DNA of 64,000 bases from JAIVGV01 sp032229975 (GCA_032229975.1 JAVXVG010000045.1:1-64000); one strand, 5' to 3'; positions 8,651 through 17,942 are shown, counted from the stretch's first letter. Translations and numbers: made by a program. Notes: a model not told the origin generated them from the letters alone.

Positions 8651-9601
8651 ATGCGCTTCCCTTTCCGTATTCCATCCGGGCGCGAGTTCGACGCGGTGGG
8701 CTTTGGGCTGAACGCCGTCGATCATCTCATCGTCGTGCCTGCTTATCCGGCCTTCGACACGAAGACGCGGCTGCTCGAACACGCGCAGACGGCGGGCGGG
8801 CAGACCGCCTCGGCGATGGTCGCGCTTGCGAGGCTCGGAATGAGGACGGCCTACGCGGGCCGCTTCGGCTCGGACGAGGAAGGCCGCTTCGGGCTCGCGA
8901 CACTTAAGGATGAGGGCGTCAGCATTGAACACGCCGAAGTGATCGACGGCGCGCGCACGCAAGTGGCCTTCATCATCATCGACGCGCGCACGGGCGAGCG
9001 CACGATCATCTGGGACAGGGACGAGCGATTAGCTTACGCGTCGGAAGATGCGCCCAAGAACTTCGCCGCGCGCGGTCGCGTCCTGCACATCGACGCGCAC
9101 GATCCATCTGCGTGCGTATCGCTCGCGCGCGAGGCTCGCATTGCAGGCACGCTCGTCTCCGCCGACATCGACAACGTCTATCCCGGTCTCGAAGAGTTGT
9201 TGCCGCACATCGACGTGCTCGTCTCATCCTGCGAGTTCCCGCGCCGGCTGACAGGCGTCGAAGATGAACGTGCGGCCCTCGTCGAAACAAAGACGCGCAT
9301 GAGGCCGGAGGCCCTCGTCGGCATGACGCTCGGCGCGCGCGGCGCGATTGTTTACCACGACGGACGCTTCATCGAGTCGCACGCATTCGTCGTCCCCGGC
9401 GGCTGTCGCGACACAACAGGCGCGGGCGATGCCTTCCACGCGGGCCTTCTCTACGCGATGCTCGGCGGCGCATCAATCGAAGACTCCCTGCGCGCGGGCT
9501 GCGCCACAGCCGCGCTCAAGTGTCGTGCTTTAGGCGCGCGCGCCGGACTCCCGACGCGCGAAGAACTGAACGTCCTCATACAGGCGGAAGCCCGACCGTG
9601 A
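8651..9601 (+). CDS. PfkB/ribokinase-family sugar kinase
   Basis: A 316-residue ATP-dependent kinase of the ribokinase/PfkB fold. The N-terminal substrate-lid part has the conserved GG motif (AGGQTASAMVALARLG) and GRFGSDEEG. The C-terminal signature DTTGAGDAFHAG carries the catalytic aspartate and the anion hole. Substrates in this family include sugars, nucleosides and sugar phosphates, and no specificity can be read from the sequence. The ATG at 8651 gives the usual N-terminus; in-frame ATGs further upstream lie in the heptanucleotide hairpin. The stop codon lies inside a strong hairpin that should end transcription. Confidence 0.88.
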   Translation: MRFPFRIPSGREFDAVGFGLNAVDHLIVVPAYPAFDTKTRLLEHAQTAGGQTASAMVALARLGMRTAYAGRFGSDEEGRFGLATLKDEGVSIEHAEVIDGARTQVAFIIIDARTGERTIIWDRDERLAYASEDAPKNFAARGRVLHIDAHDPSACVSLAREARIAGTLVSADIDNVYPGLEELLPHIDVLVSSCEFPRRLTGVEDERAALVETKTRMRPEALVGMTLGARGAIVYHDGRFIESHAFVVPGGCRDTTGAGDAFHAGLLYAMLGGASIEDSLRAGCATAALKCRALGARAGLPTREELNVLIQAEARP

Positions 9602-9657
9602 GAGAGGGCATTATTGATTGAAACGGCGACGCCCTCCCTCGTGGTCGGGCTTCCGCC
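9583..9657 (+). terminator. Hairpin spanning the PfkB stop codon
   Basis: A 15-bp perfect inverted repeat (9583-9597 with 9643-9657) encloses a second, weaker stem (AGAGGGC with GCCCTCC). The left arm is part of the last codons of the PfkB gene, so the stop codon lies just inside the structure. Likely terminator or mRNA 3'-end stabiliser. Confidence 0.6.
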
Positions 9658-9710
9658 CCGGCTCTGAGGCCCGTTTAACCACGACAAGAGATCGCAGTCC
9701 TGAAGTCCGG

Positions 9711-9899
9711 TCGGGCGCAACCCGGGCTCAGTTACGCGCAACCGTCGCCCGGTTATCTGTCACCGGAGTTCGGTTATGAGTAACCGTCGCTCACTTATGC
9801 GCGACCGTGACTCAGTTGCGCTCAGCCTTCGTTCGGTTGTGCATAACCTACGCTCAGTTGCGCCCGACCGGAGCGCGTTTGTGCCTAACCGAGCTTTGG
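9711..9899. repeat. 21-bp-period palindromic tandem array 1 (nine units)
   Basis: Nine contiguous 21-base units start at 9711, 9732, 9753, 9774, 9795, 9816, 9837, 9858 and 9879. Most begin TTA/TTG and share an AACC/GACC core. Unit junctions form short palindromes such as CGGTTATGAGTAACCG and GGTTGTGCATAACC. Reverse-strand translation shows a 7-residue period (TERRLxx). The array sits in the gene-free stretch 9602-10181. Apart from the array and the upstream hairpin, I see nothing recognisable there. Coding is not supported by any start signal. Confidence 0.8.
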
Positions 9900-10181
9900 G
9901 AGAGAGCAACCGGGCTTGAAAAATGTATTCTCCGGTGTCAGAATCCCGTCCCGACGGGCAAGGGATTTTGGAGCTGGACGACAAAACTGCGAACTTTCCT
10001 CGCAAATCGCGTGTCAGGGTCGTCCCGCAAGAAACGCGGCGCGGGCAGTCTCACGGCAGCCTTTTAATCCTTAGGGCGACGCGCCGTCCACACGTAACCT
10101 AACTCGTGCCTCACGTGCACGCCGACATCAACTGCCCTTCAAACCGTGCGCCTCTCGGCGCATAGGAACGGAGACTTCACG

Positions 10182-10556
10182 ATGCCACAAGGACCCAAAG
10201 CGAACGAAGAGAAGTTGCGGCGAGTGTTAGACGCTTGGGAGCGGCTCGCGCCCGAAAAGAGCTTCGGCGGGATGACGCTCGCCGAGTTCAAGGCCGTCAC
10301 CGCACCCTCGCTCACCATCCGCCAAGCGATTGACGAGGCAGACGCACACTTACAGAGCCTGCACACTAACCGCGACCACGCCGACGACGTGTCGAACGCC
10401 AAAATCCAACTCGTCATCAACGGCGTGCTCGCCGACCCGACCGAGGGGGCAGACAGCGCGCTCTACGAAGCCCTCGGCTACACACGCAAGTCTGATCGTC
10501 AAAGCGGCTTGACCCGCAAGGGCGACAAGACGATTGAGAAGCCAAGCGGGAAATGA
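10182..10556 (+). CDS. Conserved hypothetical protein, 124 aa
   Basis: A small, soluble, mostly helical protein starting MPQGPKANEEKLRRVLDAWE. No known domain was recognised. The middle (FKAVTAPSLTIRQAIDEADAHL) and the end, with GYTRKSDRQSGLTRK, resemble short conserved proteins seen in several environmental phyla, but I cannot name a family. The ATG at 10182 has GGAG ten bases upstream and is preferred to an in-frame codon at 10146. A 13-bp hairpin terminator follows 33 bases after the stop, so it is a single-gene unit. The gene itself is quite certain from the ribosome site, codon use and terminator; its function is unknown. Confidence 0.7.
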   Translation: MPQGPKANEEKLRRVLDAWERLAPEKSFGGMTLAEFKAVTAPSLTIRQAIDEADAHLQSLHTNRDHADDVSNAKIQLVINGVLADPTEGADSALYEALGYTRKSDRQSGLTRKGDKTIEKPSGK

Positions 10557-10589
10557 GCGAGTCGGCACAGGCTCGACTCACATATCCGG

Positions 10590-10623
10590 CGGGCGGCGCA
10601 AGATTGAACCCTTGCGCCGCCCG
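10590..10623 (+). terminator. Hairpin terminator of the 124-aa gene
   Basis: A 13-bp perfect GC-rich stem (10590-10602 with 10611-10623) has an 8-base loop and is followed by TCGTTATTT. It lies 33 bases after the stop codon. Confidence 0.7.
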
Positions 10624-10693
10624 TCGTTATTTCCGCGACGGGCGAGAAGGTATTCAAGATTACTTTAGAAGTTTATGGGAGGCGGGAAACTTG

Positions 10694-10939
10694 CTAAAGT
10701 GATTCACCGCAACACGGGCACGAGGATAGTTTCACCGGAGCGGTTTGCTGTGGGATGTTGCAGCTTATTCTCGCGCCGCACTTGAGGCATCTTGCGCGCC
10801 GGTTCACGAGCGGGTTGCGTTGAATCTCTTCCGACCAACTAATGCAAGCGCCATCGCCTTCATCCTTCGCGTACTGACAAGCCGTTTCCGCGCGGCTCAA
10901 GAGATCGGTGAAGTTCTTGTGCGTCGCCTGCTTCCGCAT
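10694..10939 (-). CDS. Small zinc-ribbon protein, 81 aa
   Basis: An 81-residue leftward ORF whose C-terminal half has two cysteine pairs, CLKCG and CPCCGE, about 18 residues apart, as in zinc ribbons. The first half is polar and helical (NFTDLLSRAETACQYAKDEG). It overlaps the last 80 bases of galE in another frame. The overlapped part of galE is a tail beyond the normal GalE end, so both can be real. Because it starts inside galE it may be translated from the same mRNA. No ribosome site is obvious. Zinc binding is inferred from cysteine spacing only, and a chance ORF cannot be excluded. Confidence 0.5.
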   Translation of the reverse strand: MRKQATHKNFTDLLSRAETACQYAKDEGDGACISWSEEIQRNPLVNRRARCLKCGARISCNIPQQTAPVKLSSCPCCGESL

Positions 10940-11918
10940 CGTCGTCGTAGCCGCGCGGGTGCGACTGCTTCCACGCCCAAGCGGACGCGACGATCAAGCG
11001 CAGGTCTTGAAACTGCGGCGACCAGCCCAACTCTTTTTTGATCCGCTCTGAACTCGCGACGAGCATCGCCGGATCGCCCGCGCGTCGTGGGGCGATGCGC
11101 GCTGCAATGTCGCGCCCCGTCACTTCGCGCGCCACGTCCAGAACTTCCTTCACCGTGTAGCCATCGCCACCGCAGCCGAGATTGTAGATCGCGCTGCGCT
11201 CGCCCAAGATCGAGAGCGCGAGGATGTGCGCGCGCGCGAGATCGACGACGTGTATGTAGTCGCGCACGCAAGTGCCGTCGCGCGTCGGGTAGTCGTCGCC
11301 GTAAATCTCGACTGCGTCGCGCTCGCCCATAGCTACTTGCAGCACAATCGGGATCAAGTGCGTCTCAGGGTTGTGCATCTCGCCGCACTCGCGCGTCGCG
11401 CCCGCCGCGTTGAAGTAGCGAAGCGACGCGTAGCGGATGCCGTATGCCGACTCGTACCACCGAAGCGCGTGCTCGTAGGCGAGCTTCGTCTCGCCGTAAG
11501 TGTTCGTCGGCGCGGTCGGATCAATCTCTTCAATCGGTTGCTTCGCGGGCTCGCCATAGGTCGCGGCGGTCGAGGAGAAGACGATGCGACGCACGCTCTC
11601 TTCCCTCATCGCGTCGAGCAGAGAGAGACCGGCCACGACGTTGTTGCGATAATACTTCGCAGGGTCTGTCACACTCTCGCCGACGAGCGAGTCGGCGGCC
11701 ATGTGTATCACCGCTTCAGTTCCCTGCCCGCGAAACGTCTGGCGCAAGTGTTCCACGTCCAAGAGTTCGCCGCGCACGAAATCCGCGCCTGCGACGACCG
11801 CACTACGATGACCTTTATAAAGGCTGTCATAGACGACGACCGAGTGGCCGTCTTTGATCAACTCTTCTGTAACGACGCTGCCGATGTAGCCCGCGCCGCC
11901 TGTGACGAGTACGCGCAT
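10860..11918 (-). CDS. galE: UDP-glucose 4-epimerase
   Basis: A 352-residue extended SDR enzyme interconverting UDP-glucose and UDP-galactose with bound NAD. The nucleotide motif TGGAGYIGS is at residues 6-14, followed by the catalytic SST at 115-117 and YGETK (Tyr141, Lys145). Downstream are RYFNAAGA and RDYIHVVDLARAHI, typical of GalE. The ATG at 11918 has GGAGGAG nine bases upstream; the longer open frame to 12035 is not supported. The C-terminus extends ~26 residues beyond the usual HPxGY end and overlaps the small zinc-ribbon ORF. It likely feeds UDP-galactose to surface-polysaccharide synthesis, for which a large cluster lies 10 kb away. Confidence 0.93.
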   Translation of the reverse strand: MRVLVTGGAGYIGSVVTEELIKDGHSVVVYDSLYKGHRSAVVAGADFVRGELLDVEHLRQTFRGQGTEAVIHMAADSLVGESVTDPAKYYRNNVVAGLSLLDAMREESVRRIVFSSTAATYGEPAKQPIEEIDPTAPTNTYGETKLAYEHALRWYESAYGIRYASLRYFNAAGATRECGEMHNPETHLIPIVLQVAMGERDAVEIYGDDYPTRDGTCVRDYIHVVDLARAHILALSILGERSAIYNLGCGGDGYTVKEVLDVAREVTGRDIAARIAPRRAGDPAMLVASSERIKKELGWSPQFQDLRLIVASAWAWKQSHPRGYDDDAEAGDAQELHRSLEPRGNGLSVREG

Positions 11919-12138
11919 GAAAGACTCCTCCGGTTGACGATCAGAGCGACGCGCGATTCGCACTGTGCTCCGATCTCGATCAACAACTCGTTTCAGATTT
12001 AAGTAGCTCGCGACGATGATAGCATGCCGCGTCATGCGGCTTAACGGTCGGCGCGATGCTGCGAAACGGGCGCGAACAGTGGTATAACAGCGGCCGCCGG
12101 ATCGTTTCAGAATTTCCCGCGTGACTCACTCGACAACC

Positions 12139-13917
12139 ATGACGAAACTTCGCGGAGCACTCGCGCTCTCGTTCACGCTCGCGCTCGTCGCTACCTTTGT
12201 CGCGCCTGCGACAACGGCGCAACGCACAGGGGCGGGCAATCAACGTCGCGTCAGCCTCGTGCTCTGGGGCGGCAAGGTCTTTACTTCGGACGAGCATTAT
12301 TCAATCGCACAGGCCGTCGCGGTTGACGGCGAGCGCATCGTCGCCGTCGGCACGAACGAAGAGATCAAGTCGCGCTTCGTCGGCGCACACACGATTGATC
12401 TGCGCGGTCGTCTCATGACGCCCGGCTTCAACGACGCGCACCTGCATTTCTTAAACGGCGGACTCTCGCTCGCGCGCGTTGACTTGAACGGCGCGCGCAC
12501 GCTCAATGAAGCGAAGCGGCGCGTGGCGGAGAAGTTGAAAGAGCTTCCCGTCGGCGCGTGGGTGCTTGGGCGCGGCTGGGATCACACGCTCTGGGGCGGC
12601 GGGTGGCCCACGCGTCAAGATTTGGACGAGGTCGCGCCGTCGAACCCTGTCTTCCTGCAACGCGTGGACGGTCATACGAGTTGGGCGAACTCGCTTGCGC
12701 TCGCGAAAGCAAACGTGACGCGCGCGACGCGCGACCCGGAGGGCGGCGAAATTCTGCGCGACTCGAAAGGCGAGCCGACGGGGATTCTGAAGGAGACTGC
12801 GGGCGGCTTAGTTGGTCGAGTCGTGCCGCCGCCGACGAATGAGGAGAAGATGCGAGCGATAGAGCGCGCGCTTGCGGAGGCAAGACGATACGGCATCACT
12901 TCGATGTCCGATTCGATCTCCGGCTACGACACGCTCGCGCTCTACCGCGATCTGCTGACGCAGGGACGCTTGACCGTGCGCGTCGCCGAGTGGTTGAGCA
13001 TGGAGACGCCGGTCGAGGAGTTGAAGCGGCAGCGCGCGGAGTTCGACGCGCTTCACGTCGATCCGTTTCGCCTACGCATCTCTGCGGTCAAGGGCTACGT
13101 TGACGGCACGCTCGGCTCGCACACCGCCGCCATGCTCGAACCCTTCTCCGACGACCCGCACAACATCGGCATCCCGCGCATGACGCAGGAGGAATTGACG
13201 AGCAAAGTTGTCGAGATCAGTAACGCGGGATTTCAAATTGCGCTGCACGCAATCGGCGACAAAGCGAATCGAATGGCACTCGTCGCGTATGAAGCTGCAC
13301 TCAAACAGAATAAATCGGCGAATATGTTCGCGCACAGTTACATCTATATTCCACCGAACAAATTTGCCGAATCTCTTTTGCGAAATCGCATCGAACACGC
13401 GCAGGTCGTTGCGCCATCGGACTTCGGGCGGTTCCGCGACCTCGGCGTCGTCGCGTCGATGCAGCCGTCGCACGCGATCTCGGATAAGCGTTGGGCTCCT
13501 GAACGCTTGGGAGAGTATCGCTCGCTCGGCGCGTACTCGTGGCACACGTTTGAATCTTACGGCGTCCACGTTCCGTTCGGCACTGACTGGCCCATCGAGC
13601 CGATCAATCCTTATCTCGGACTCTTCGCCGCCGTCACGCGCGAGAGTACGGACTTGCAGCCTGCGGGCGGCTGGCTACCACAGGAGCGACTCGACATCAA
13701 AGAGGCCATCCGTTGCTACACCGCCGAGCCCGCCTATGCTTCGTTTGAAGAGCAGGACAAGGGACAGATCAAACCGGGGATGCTCGCGGACTTCGTCGTT
13801 CACACGCGAGACCTGTTAACGATCAAGCCCGAAGAGATTTTGCGAACGGAAGCCGCGATGACGATCTTCGACGGTCGCGTCATCTACGAAAAGGCTCGCT
13901 CTGATTCAACACTTTAG
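12139..13917 (+). CDS. Exported YtcJ-like amidohydrolase
   Basis: A 592-residue metal-dependent hydrolase of the amidohydrolase superfamily (YtcJ/LAF3-like subgroup). A signal peptide is clear (LRGALALSFTLALVATFVAP, cleaved near TTAQ), so it is periplasmic or secreted. The catalytic domain starts with the composite beta-domain LVLWGGKVFT. The first metal ligands are in NDAHLHF, later histidines in ALHAIGD and in the IEHAQ segment, and the final Asp in FGTDWP. These enzymes hydrolyse amide-type bonds in small molecules, and the real substrate is unknown. The ATG at 12139 directly precedes the signal peptide; a GTG at 12121 is also open. It is followed 29 bases on by a small membrane-anchored protein gene. 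Confidence 0.87.
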   Translation: MTKLRGALALSFTLALVATFVAPATTAQRTGAGNQRRVSLVLWGGKVFTSDEHYSIAQAVAVDGERIVAVGTNEEIKSRFVGAHTIDLRGRLMTPGFNDAHLHFLNGGLSLARVDLNGARTLNEAKRRVAEKLKELPVGAWVLGRGWDHTLWGGGWPTRQDLDEVAPSNPVFLQRVDGHTSWANSLALAKANVTRATRDPEGGEILRDSKGEPTGILKETAGGLVGRVVPPPTNEEKMRAIERALAEARRYGITSMSDSISGYDTLALYRDLLTQGRLTVRVAEWLSMETPVEELKRQRAEFDALHVDPFRLRISAVKGYVDGTLGSHTAAMLEPFSDDPHNIGIPRMTQEELTSKVVEISNAGFQIALHAIGDKANRMALVAYEAALKQNKSANMFAHSYIYIPPNKFAESLLRNRIEHAQVVAPSDFGRFRDLGVVASMQPSHAISDKRWAPERLGEYRSLGAYSWHTFESYGVHVPFGTDWPIEPINPYLGLFAAVTRESTDLQPAGGWLPQERLDIKEAIRCYTAEPAYASFEEQDKGQIKPGMLADFVVHTRDLLTIKPEEILRTEAAMTIFDGRVIYEKARSDSTL

Positions 13918-13946
13918 TCTCAACGCTGACAAGGAGTCTCAAAGAA

Positions 13947-14435
13947 ATGCCGACATGGTTGAAAGTTGTTCTCGCACTGCTCGTCGTCGCGGTGCTCTGC
14001 GTCGCAGGTCTCATCGGCGGTGGGTACTACCTCTGGAAGCAGCATGGGCCACAACTCGTGGCGAACGTCGAGCGCGGCGAGAAAGAGGGACGCACCTTCG
14101 CCGCGCAGGCGGACAATCAGGGCTGCGTCGATGAGGGCGTCAAACGCTTCCGCGATGCCACGGGGCTGACGGACTACATGAAGCATGGCATCTTCGTGCG
14201 TAGCTGTCTCGATCACAGCCGCGAGACGCCGGGCTTCTGCGACGCCGTGCCGGGCCCCTTCGAGATCACGAAGACGATCAAGTGGCGCAAGGAGCAATGC
14301 GTGCGTTACGACCTGACGGAAGCGCAGCAGTGCAGCCAACTCTTCCAGCAGGTGCAGCAGTTCTGCCAGACGCGCAGCTTCAGACACGCAGACAACGACA
14401 ACACGGATGCGGACAACGACAACTCCAAACAGTAG
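13947..14435 (+). CDS. Membrane-anchored hypothetical protein, Cys-containing, 162 aa
   Basis: A single N-terminal transmembrane helix (VVLALLVVAVLCVAGLIGGG, residues ~7-27) is followed by a soluble part with six cysteines, presumably periplasmic and disulphide-bonded. The C-terminus is a low-complexity Asn/Asp tail (DNDNTDADNDN). No family was recognised. It starts 29 bases after the amidohydrolase stop behind AAGGAG, so the two probably share a transcript. A 24-bp hairpin closes the unit. The gene is well supported by its ribosome site, its position and the terminator; its function is unknown. Confidence 0.7.
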   Translation: MPTWLKVVLALLVVAVLCVAGLIGGGYYLWKQHGPQLVANVERGEKEGRTFAAQADNQGCVDEGVKRFRDATGLTDYMKHGIFVRSCLDHSRETPGFCDAVPGPFEITKTIKWRKEQCVRYDLTEAQQCSQLFQQVQQFCQTRSFRHADNDNTDADNDNSKQ

Positions 14436-14503
14436 ACAAAGCCGCCGTTCGCAGTTCTGCCTGTAGGCCGTTCGAACCCGAACACGCTCAAGCGTGAACT
14501 CTG

Positions 14504-14554
14504 AACTGAAGAAGCCGCGCATCGCAATCGTTGCGATGCGCGGCTTCTTCAGTT
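14504..14554. terminator. 24-bp perfect hairpin between convergent genes
   Basis: Bases 14504-14527 pair perfectly with 14531-14554 around a 3-base loop. This exceptionally strong stem lies between the rightward 162-aa gene and the leftward M61 peptidase gene. With A/T at both tips it can terminate in both directions. Confidence 0.85.
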
Positions 14555-14607
14555 TGTGCGTTGAGCGGATCGACGTGTGAGCGCGACGAGCTTCGCGCCG
14601 CCGTCCA

Positions 14608-16482
14608 TCAGGGCGCGTGCGCCGAGATGATCTGACCGACGAGATCGGACGCGCCGGAGAGTCGTTCAAGGTGCGGATCGAGCCAGCCGCCGTGGTAGTC
14701 GATAGTGTAAGTCTTGAACGTGTCCTCGTTGTTGACGAGCAGCTCGATACGCGCGCGCGCGTCCGTCTTCGCCGCCGCCAATGCATCGCGCAGCACGGCT
14801 GGCGAGTAAACGCGTTCGTTAACGGAGACGATCTTCATGCTTGGAGCCAAGCCGGCCGCGTAAGCGGGCGTGCCGGGAATCGCATCCACAATCGTCCCAT
14901 CTCTTGCGATGCGAAGTCCGAGCGAGTAGCCCGCCTCCGTCGGGCGTTCATAAGATTCGGCGTTGGCGAGCGAGGCGTTCGGCGTGTCGTTATAGACGAG
15001 CTGCCAGCCGCCGCGACGCACGCCCGCGAGCGGCGCGCGCGGCTCGGTCGAGAGCAGCCGCGAGTTCAGGAAGCCGCGCCAGTCGTAGGGGGCCACCTGA
15101 TTGAGCGTGTTGACGACATCGTCGAACGTGTAGGTCTTGACCATCGGCGTAGTTGAAGGTGCGCCGTGAAAGAGCTTGCAGAAATCGTCGAGCGACTTCT
15201 GCCCGTTGGTCAGTTGGCGGATCGTCGTGTCGGCGTCTAACCAGATCAATTCGCCCTCGTCGTAGAAATCGACGCCTCTGCGATACGCAGCCCACTGTGC
15301 AGAGGCGTTGTAGAGCAACTGCGCGGCGACGGTCGTGTCGATCAAGGGCCGCCACGCGCGGCCCGGACGGTGATCGAGATCGGCCGCGACCTGCGCGAGA
15401 TGATCGCGATACTGCTCCGGCGTCCACAAACCACTGCGCGCCGTGAGCACGTCGCCGAGATATTCCGTCAGGCCCTCATAGACCCAGAGCAGCTCGCCCT
15501 GCATCGGCTCTTGAAAGTCGCGTGTGGCGAGCCCCGTCGGGCGTCGGAACTTGCCGTTCCAAGAGTGTGTGAACTCGTGCGGCAGCACGCTCAGTTCTAG
15601 ATCGCCCAAGCCTTTATCGACGAGCGCGCGCTCGCTGACGCGACTGTCGTTCGACTGGTGATGTTCGAGTCCGAAGTGTGCGACGTGATCGCTCAGAGTG
15701 AAGAGGAAGTGATAGTTTTCGTAGTGGCGCGCGCCGAAGAGCGCATCCGTCTCAGCGACGAGCTTCTTCATGTGCGCAACGAACTCCGGTGTCGCTTCGA
15801 GGGCGGCTGCGCTATCAGCCGCGATGTCGAACTCAACCAAGTTGTGCGCCGTGTCAATCGGGATCGCGCGGAAGTATTCGCCCGCGAGCACCGGCGAATC
15901 GACGAGCGTCGTTAGAGAGACGGGCGCGAACTCGATCCGATCTCTCCCACCGCCGCGCGCGACGGGCAGAGCAGTTCCGTACCTCCAGCCCGCAGGCAGT
16001 TGCAAGGTGGCCCGGTAACTGATCTCGTCAGGGTTCGCGCCCTGCGGATAGAGCACGAGTTGATTCCAAGTGACGATTGCCAGATGCGGCGTCGCGGATG
16101 CGGCGGACGTGAAGCCGACCGCCGAACTCGCCGAGAGAAAATCGAGTGACGCTTCGACTTCGTGCGCGCCCGCAGGCACGTCCATGTGGAAGGCATACAT
16201 ATCGGCAGCGTCGCGCCGCCATGGAAGCGTCTTTCCACCGGCAACGAACTTCAAGCCGACGAGATCGGTAATGGGGCCCGTCGGGCCATGCTCACCCGGA
16301 ATCCACTTCGGATAGACGAGCGTGAGCGCGCCCGTTTGCGCGGGGATCGTCATGCGTGCGTGGAAGAGTTTGCGCGGCGCGTCCGTCGCATCCACACTCA
16401 GCGCGACCGATGCCCGCGTCTGCGCTTTCGTAGCGAAAGAAAGTGAGAAGAAGATCAGCAGAAAGGTCAGGGCTCTTTTCAT
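14608..16482 (-). CDS. Exported M61-family (glycyl aminopeptidase-like) metallopeptidase with PDZ domain
   Basis: About 624 residues with an N-terminal signal peptide (RALTFLLIFFSLSFATKA). The N-terminal beta domain (PKWIPGEHGPTGP) is typical of M61. The zinc site is HEFTH (His302, Glu303, His306), with the third ligand in YEGLTEY about 33 residues later. The last ~100 residues form a PDZ-like domain (GLRIARDG, then PAYAAGLAPSMKIVSVN). Family members cleave N-terminal Gly or Ala from peptides in the periplasm. The ATG at 16482 was chosen because it begins the signal peptide; the open frame extends to 16533. The gene ends at the strong bidirectional hairpin at 14504-14554. Confidence 0.9.
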   Translation of the reverse strand: MKRALTFLLIFFSLSFATKAQTRASVALSVDATDAPRKLFHARMTIPAQTGALTLVYPKWIPGEHGPTGPITDLVGLKFVAGGKTLPWRRDAADMYAFHMDVPAGAHEVEASLDFLSASSAVGFTSAASATPHLAIVTWNQLVLYPQGANPDEISYRATLQLPAGWRYGTALPVARGGGRDRIEFAPVSLTTLVDSPVLAGEYFRAIPIDTAHNLVEFDIAADSAAALEATPEFVAHMKKLVAETDALFGARHYENYHFLFTLSDHVAHFGLEHHQSNDSRVSERALVDKGLGDLELSVLPHEFTHSWNGKFRRPTGLATRDFQEPMQGELLWVYEGLTEYLGDVLTARSGLWTPEQYRDHLAQVAADLDHRPGRAWRPLIDTTVAAQLLYNASAQWAAYRRGVDFYDEGELIWLDADTTIRQLTNGQKSLDDFCKLFHGAPSTTPMVKTYTFDDVVNTLNQVAPYDWRGFLNSRLLSTEPRAPLAGVRRGGWQLVYNDTPNASLANAESYERPTEAGYSLGLRIARDGTIVDAIPGTPAYAAGLAPSMKIVSVNERVYSPAVLRDALAAAKTDARARIELLVNNEDTFKTYTIDYHGGWLDPHLERLSGASDLVGQIISAHAP

Positions 16483-16644
16483 GTTCAACTCCCGTGCGTT
16501 GTAGTCTCGTTCGTGCGTCGCACCTCTCAGCACGCGAGACAGCGCGAACGCATTTTGCGTAGAATGTGCAGGCGTCGGAAATCGCTCTCACTCTAAACCT
16601 TGAACTTCTAATTTTCAACGGGGACGCAGCAAGGAGACTCACGA

Positions 16645-17805
16645 ATGGCTGAGACTGCGGAGGTGGTTGTCATCGGCGGCGGCATCGTCGGATCGAGCGT
16701 GGCATATCACCTGACGGAGATGGGCTGCCGCGACGTGCTTGTCCTTGAGCGCGAGCCGCATCAGGGCAAGGGCTCGACGGGCAAGAGCATGGGCGGCGTG
16801 CGCGCGCAGTTCTCAACGCCCGTCAACATTCTGATGTCGCTCTACTCGATCAACTTCTTCGCGGAGTTTGATGAAATCGTCGGCCACCCTGCGGACTATC
16901 GCGCGCACGGCTATCTCTTCGTCGCCACGAGCCGACAACATCTCGACTATCTGAAAGCGAACCGCGAGCGACAGACGAGTCTTGGCGTGAAGAACGTCGA
17001 ACTCGTTTCGCGCGATGAGATCGTGGAGATGTTGCCGCAACTGCGAACCGACGACGTGCTCGGCGGGACTTACTGCCCGACCGACGGCTTCGTCGATCCG
17101 CATAGCGTCATGATGGGCTTCATGCGACGTGCGCGCGAGCGCGGCGCGCGGCTATGGCTGGACACTTCGGTCAACGGAATTGAAGTCGAGCGCGGACAGG
17201 TCGTGGCGGTTGAGACTTCGCGCGGTCGCATCGAGACGCGCGCGGTCGTTAACTGTGCGGGCGCATGGGCGGCGGGTGTCGCGCGACTCGCGGGCGCAAC
17301 ACTTCCCGTCGAGCCTCTGCGTCGGCAGCTTGTGCCGACAGAGCCTTTCGATCAGTTGCCCGCATGCTTTCCGATGGTCATCGACATGACGACGGGCTTT
17401 CACTTCCGACGCGAAGGCGCGGGCATCCTGCTCGCGTGGAACGATCCGGAAGAGACTGTGGGATTCAAGACCGAGTTTGATCCATCGTTCGTTGAAAAGA
17501 TTTTGACGCGAGCCGCCTCGCGTGTGCCGTGTCTCGCCGACGCGCAGGTCAACGCGGGTCGCGCGTGGGCCGGTCTCTATGAGATGACGCCGGATCATCA
17601 CGCGATCATCGGAGAGTCGCCGGACGTGCGCGGGCTCTACTTCGCCAACGGCTTTAGCGGTCACGGCGTCATGCACTCGCCCGCCACGGGTCGCATCACG
17701 GCGGAGATCATCCTCGACGGTCGCGCCACGCTGCTCGACGCCACGCCGCTCGGCGCACAAAGGTTCGCGGAGGGCCGCTTGCTCGAAGAGACAGCGTTGC
17801 TGTGA
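16645..17805 (+). CDS. FAD-dependent oxidoreductase of the DAO/sarcosine oxidase type
   Basis: A 386-residue flavoenzyme of the D-amino-acid-oxidase/glycine-oxidase superfamily. The FAD Rossmann motif VVVIGGGIVGSSVAYHL covers residues 7-23. The STGKSMGGVRAQFS stretch, NCAGAWAA and the C-terminal ANGFSGHGVMHSP are typical of sarcosine oxidase beta-like and proline-dehydrogenase-beta-like enzymes. It should oxidise a secondary or primary amino acid and pass electrons to oxygen or a partner; no partner subunit is nearby. AAGGAG lies nine bases before the ATG. The gene is followed by an 18-bp bidirectional hairpin. Confidence 0.87.
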   Translation: MAETAEVVVIGGGIVGSSVAYHLTEMGCRDVLVLEREPHQGKGSTGKSMGGVRAQFSTPVNILMSLYSINFFAEFDEIVGHPADYRAHGYLFVATSRQHLDYLKANRERQTSLGVKNVELVSRDEIVEMLPQLRTDDVLGGTYCPTDGFVDPHSVMMGFMRRARERGARLWLDTSVNGIEVERGQVVAVETSRGRIETRAVVNCAGAWAAGVARLAGATLPVEPLRRQLVPTEPFDQLPACFPMVIDMTTGFHFRREGAGILLAWNDPEETVGFKTEFDPSFVEKILTRAASRVPCLADAQVNAGRAWAGLYEMTPDHHAIIGESPDVRGLYFANGFSGHGVMHSPATGRITAEIILDGRATLLDATPLGAQRFAEGRLLEETALL

Positions 17806-17850
17806 TGATAGTGACTGCGCTGACGCAACGATCAAAGCTCACACATGACA

Positions 17851-17898
17851 AAAGCAGGGAGGCTCAAGCTGAAACTTCAACTTGAGCCTCCCTGCTTT
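17851..17898. terminator. 18-bp hairpin between convergent genes
   Basis: A perfect 18-bp stem (17851-17868 with 17881-17898) around a 12-base loop, with AAA and TTT tips. It lies between the rightward FAD enzyme gene and the leftward 258-aa gene and can serve both. Confidence 0.8.
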
Positions 17899-17942
17899 CG
17901 TTCTTATCAAAACTTAGTCTATTTTCGTCGTGCTTGCAGGGA

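Noticed and set aside
9711..9899. CRISPR array suggested by the 21-bp periodic repeats (also at 33673-33987)
   Set aside because: There are no unique spacers between units, the period is shorter than a CRISPR repeat-spacer unit and there are no cas genes.
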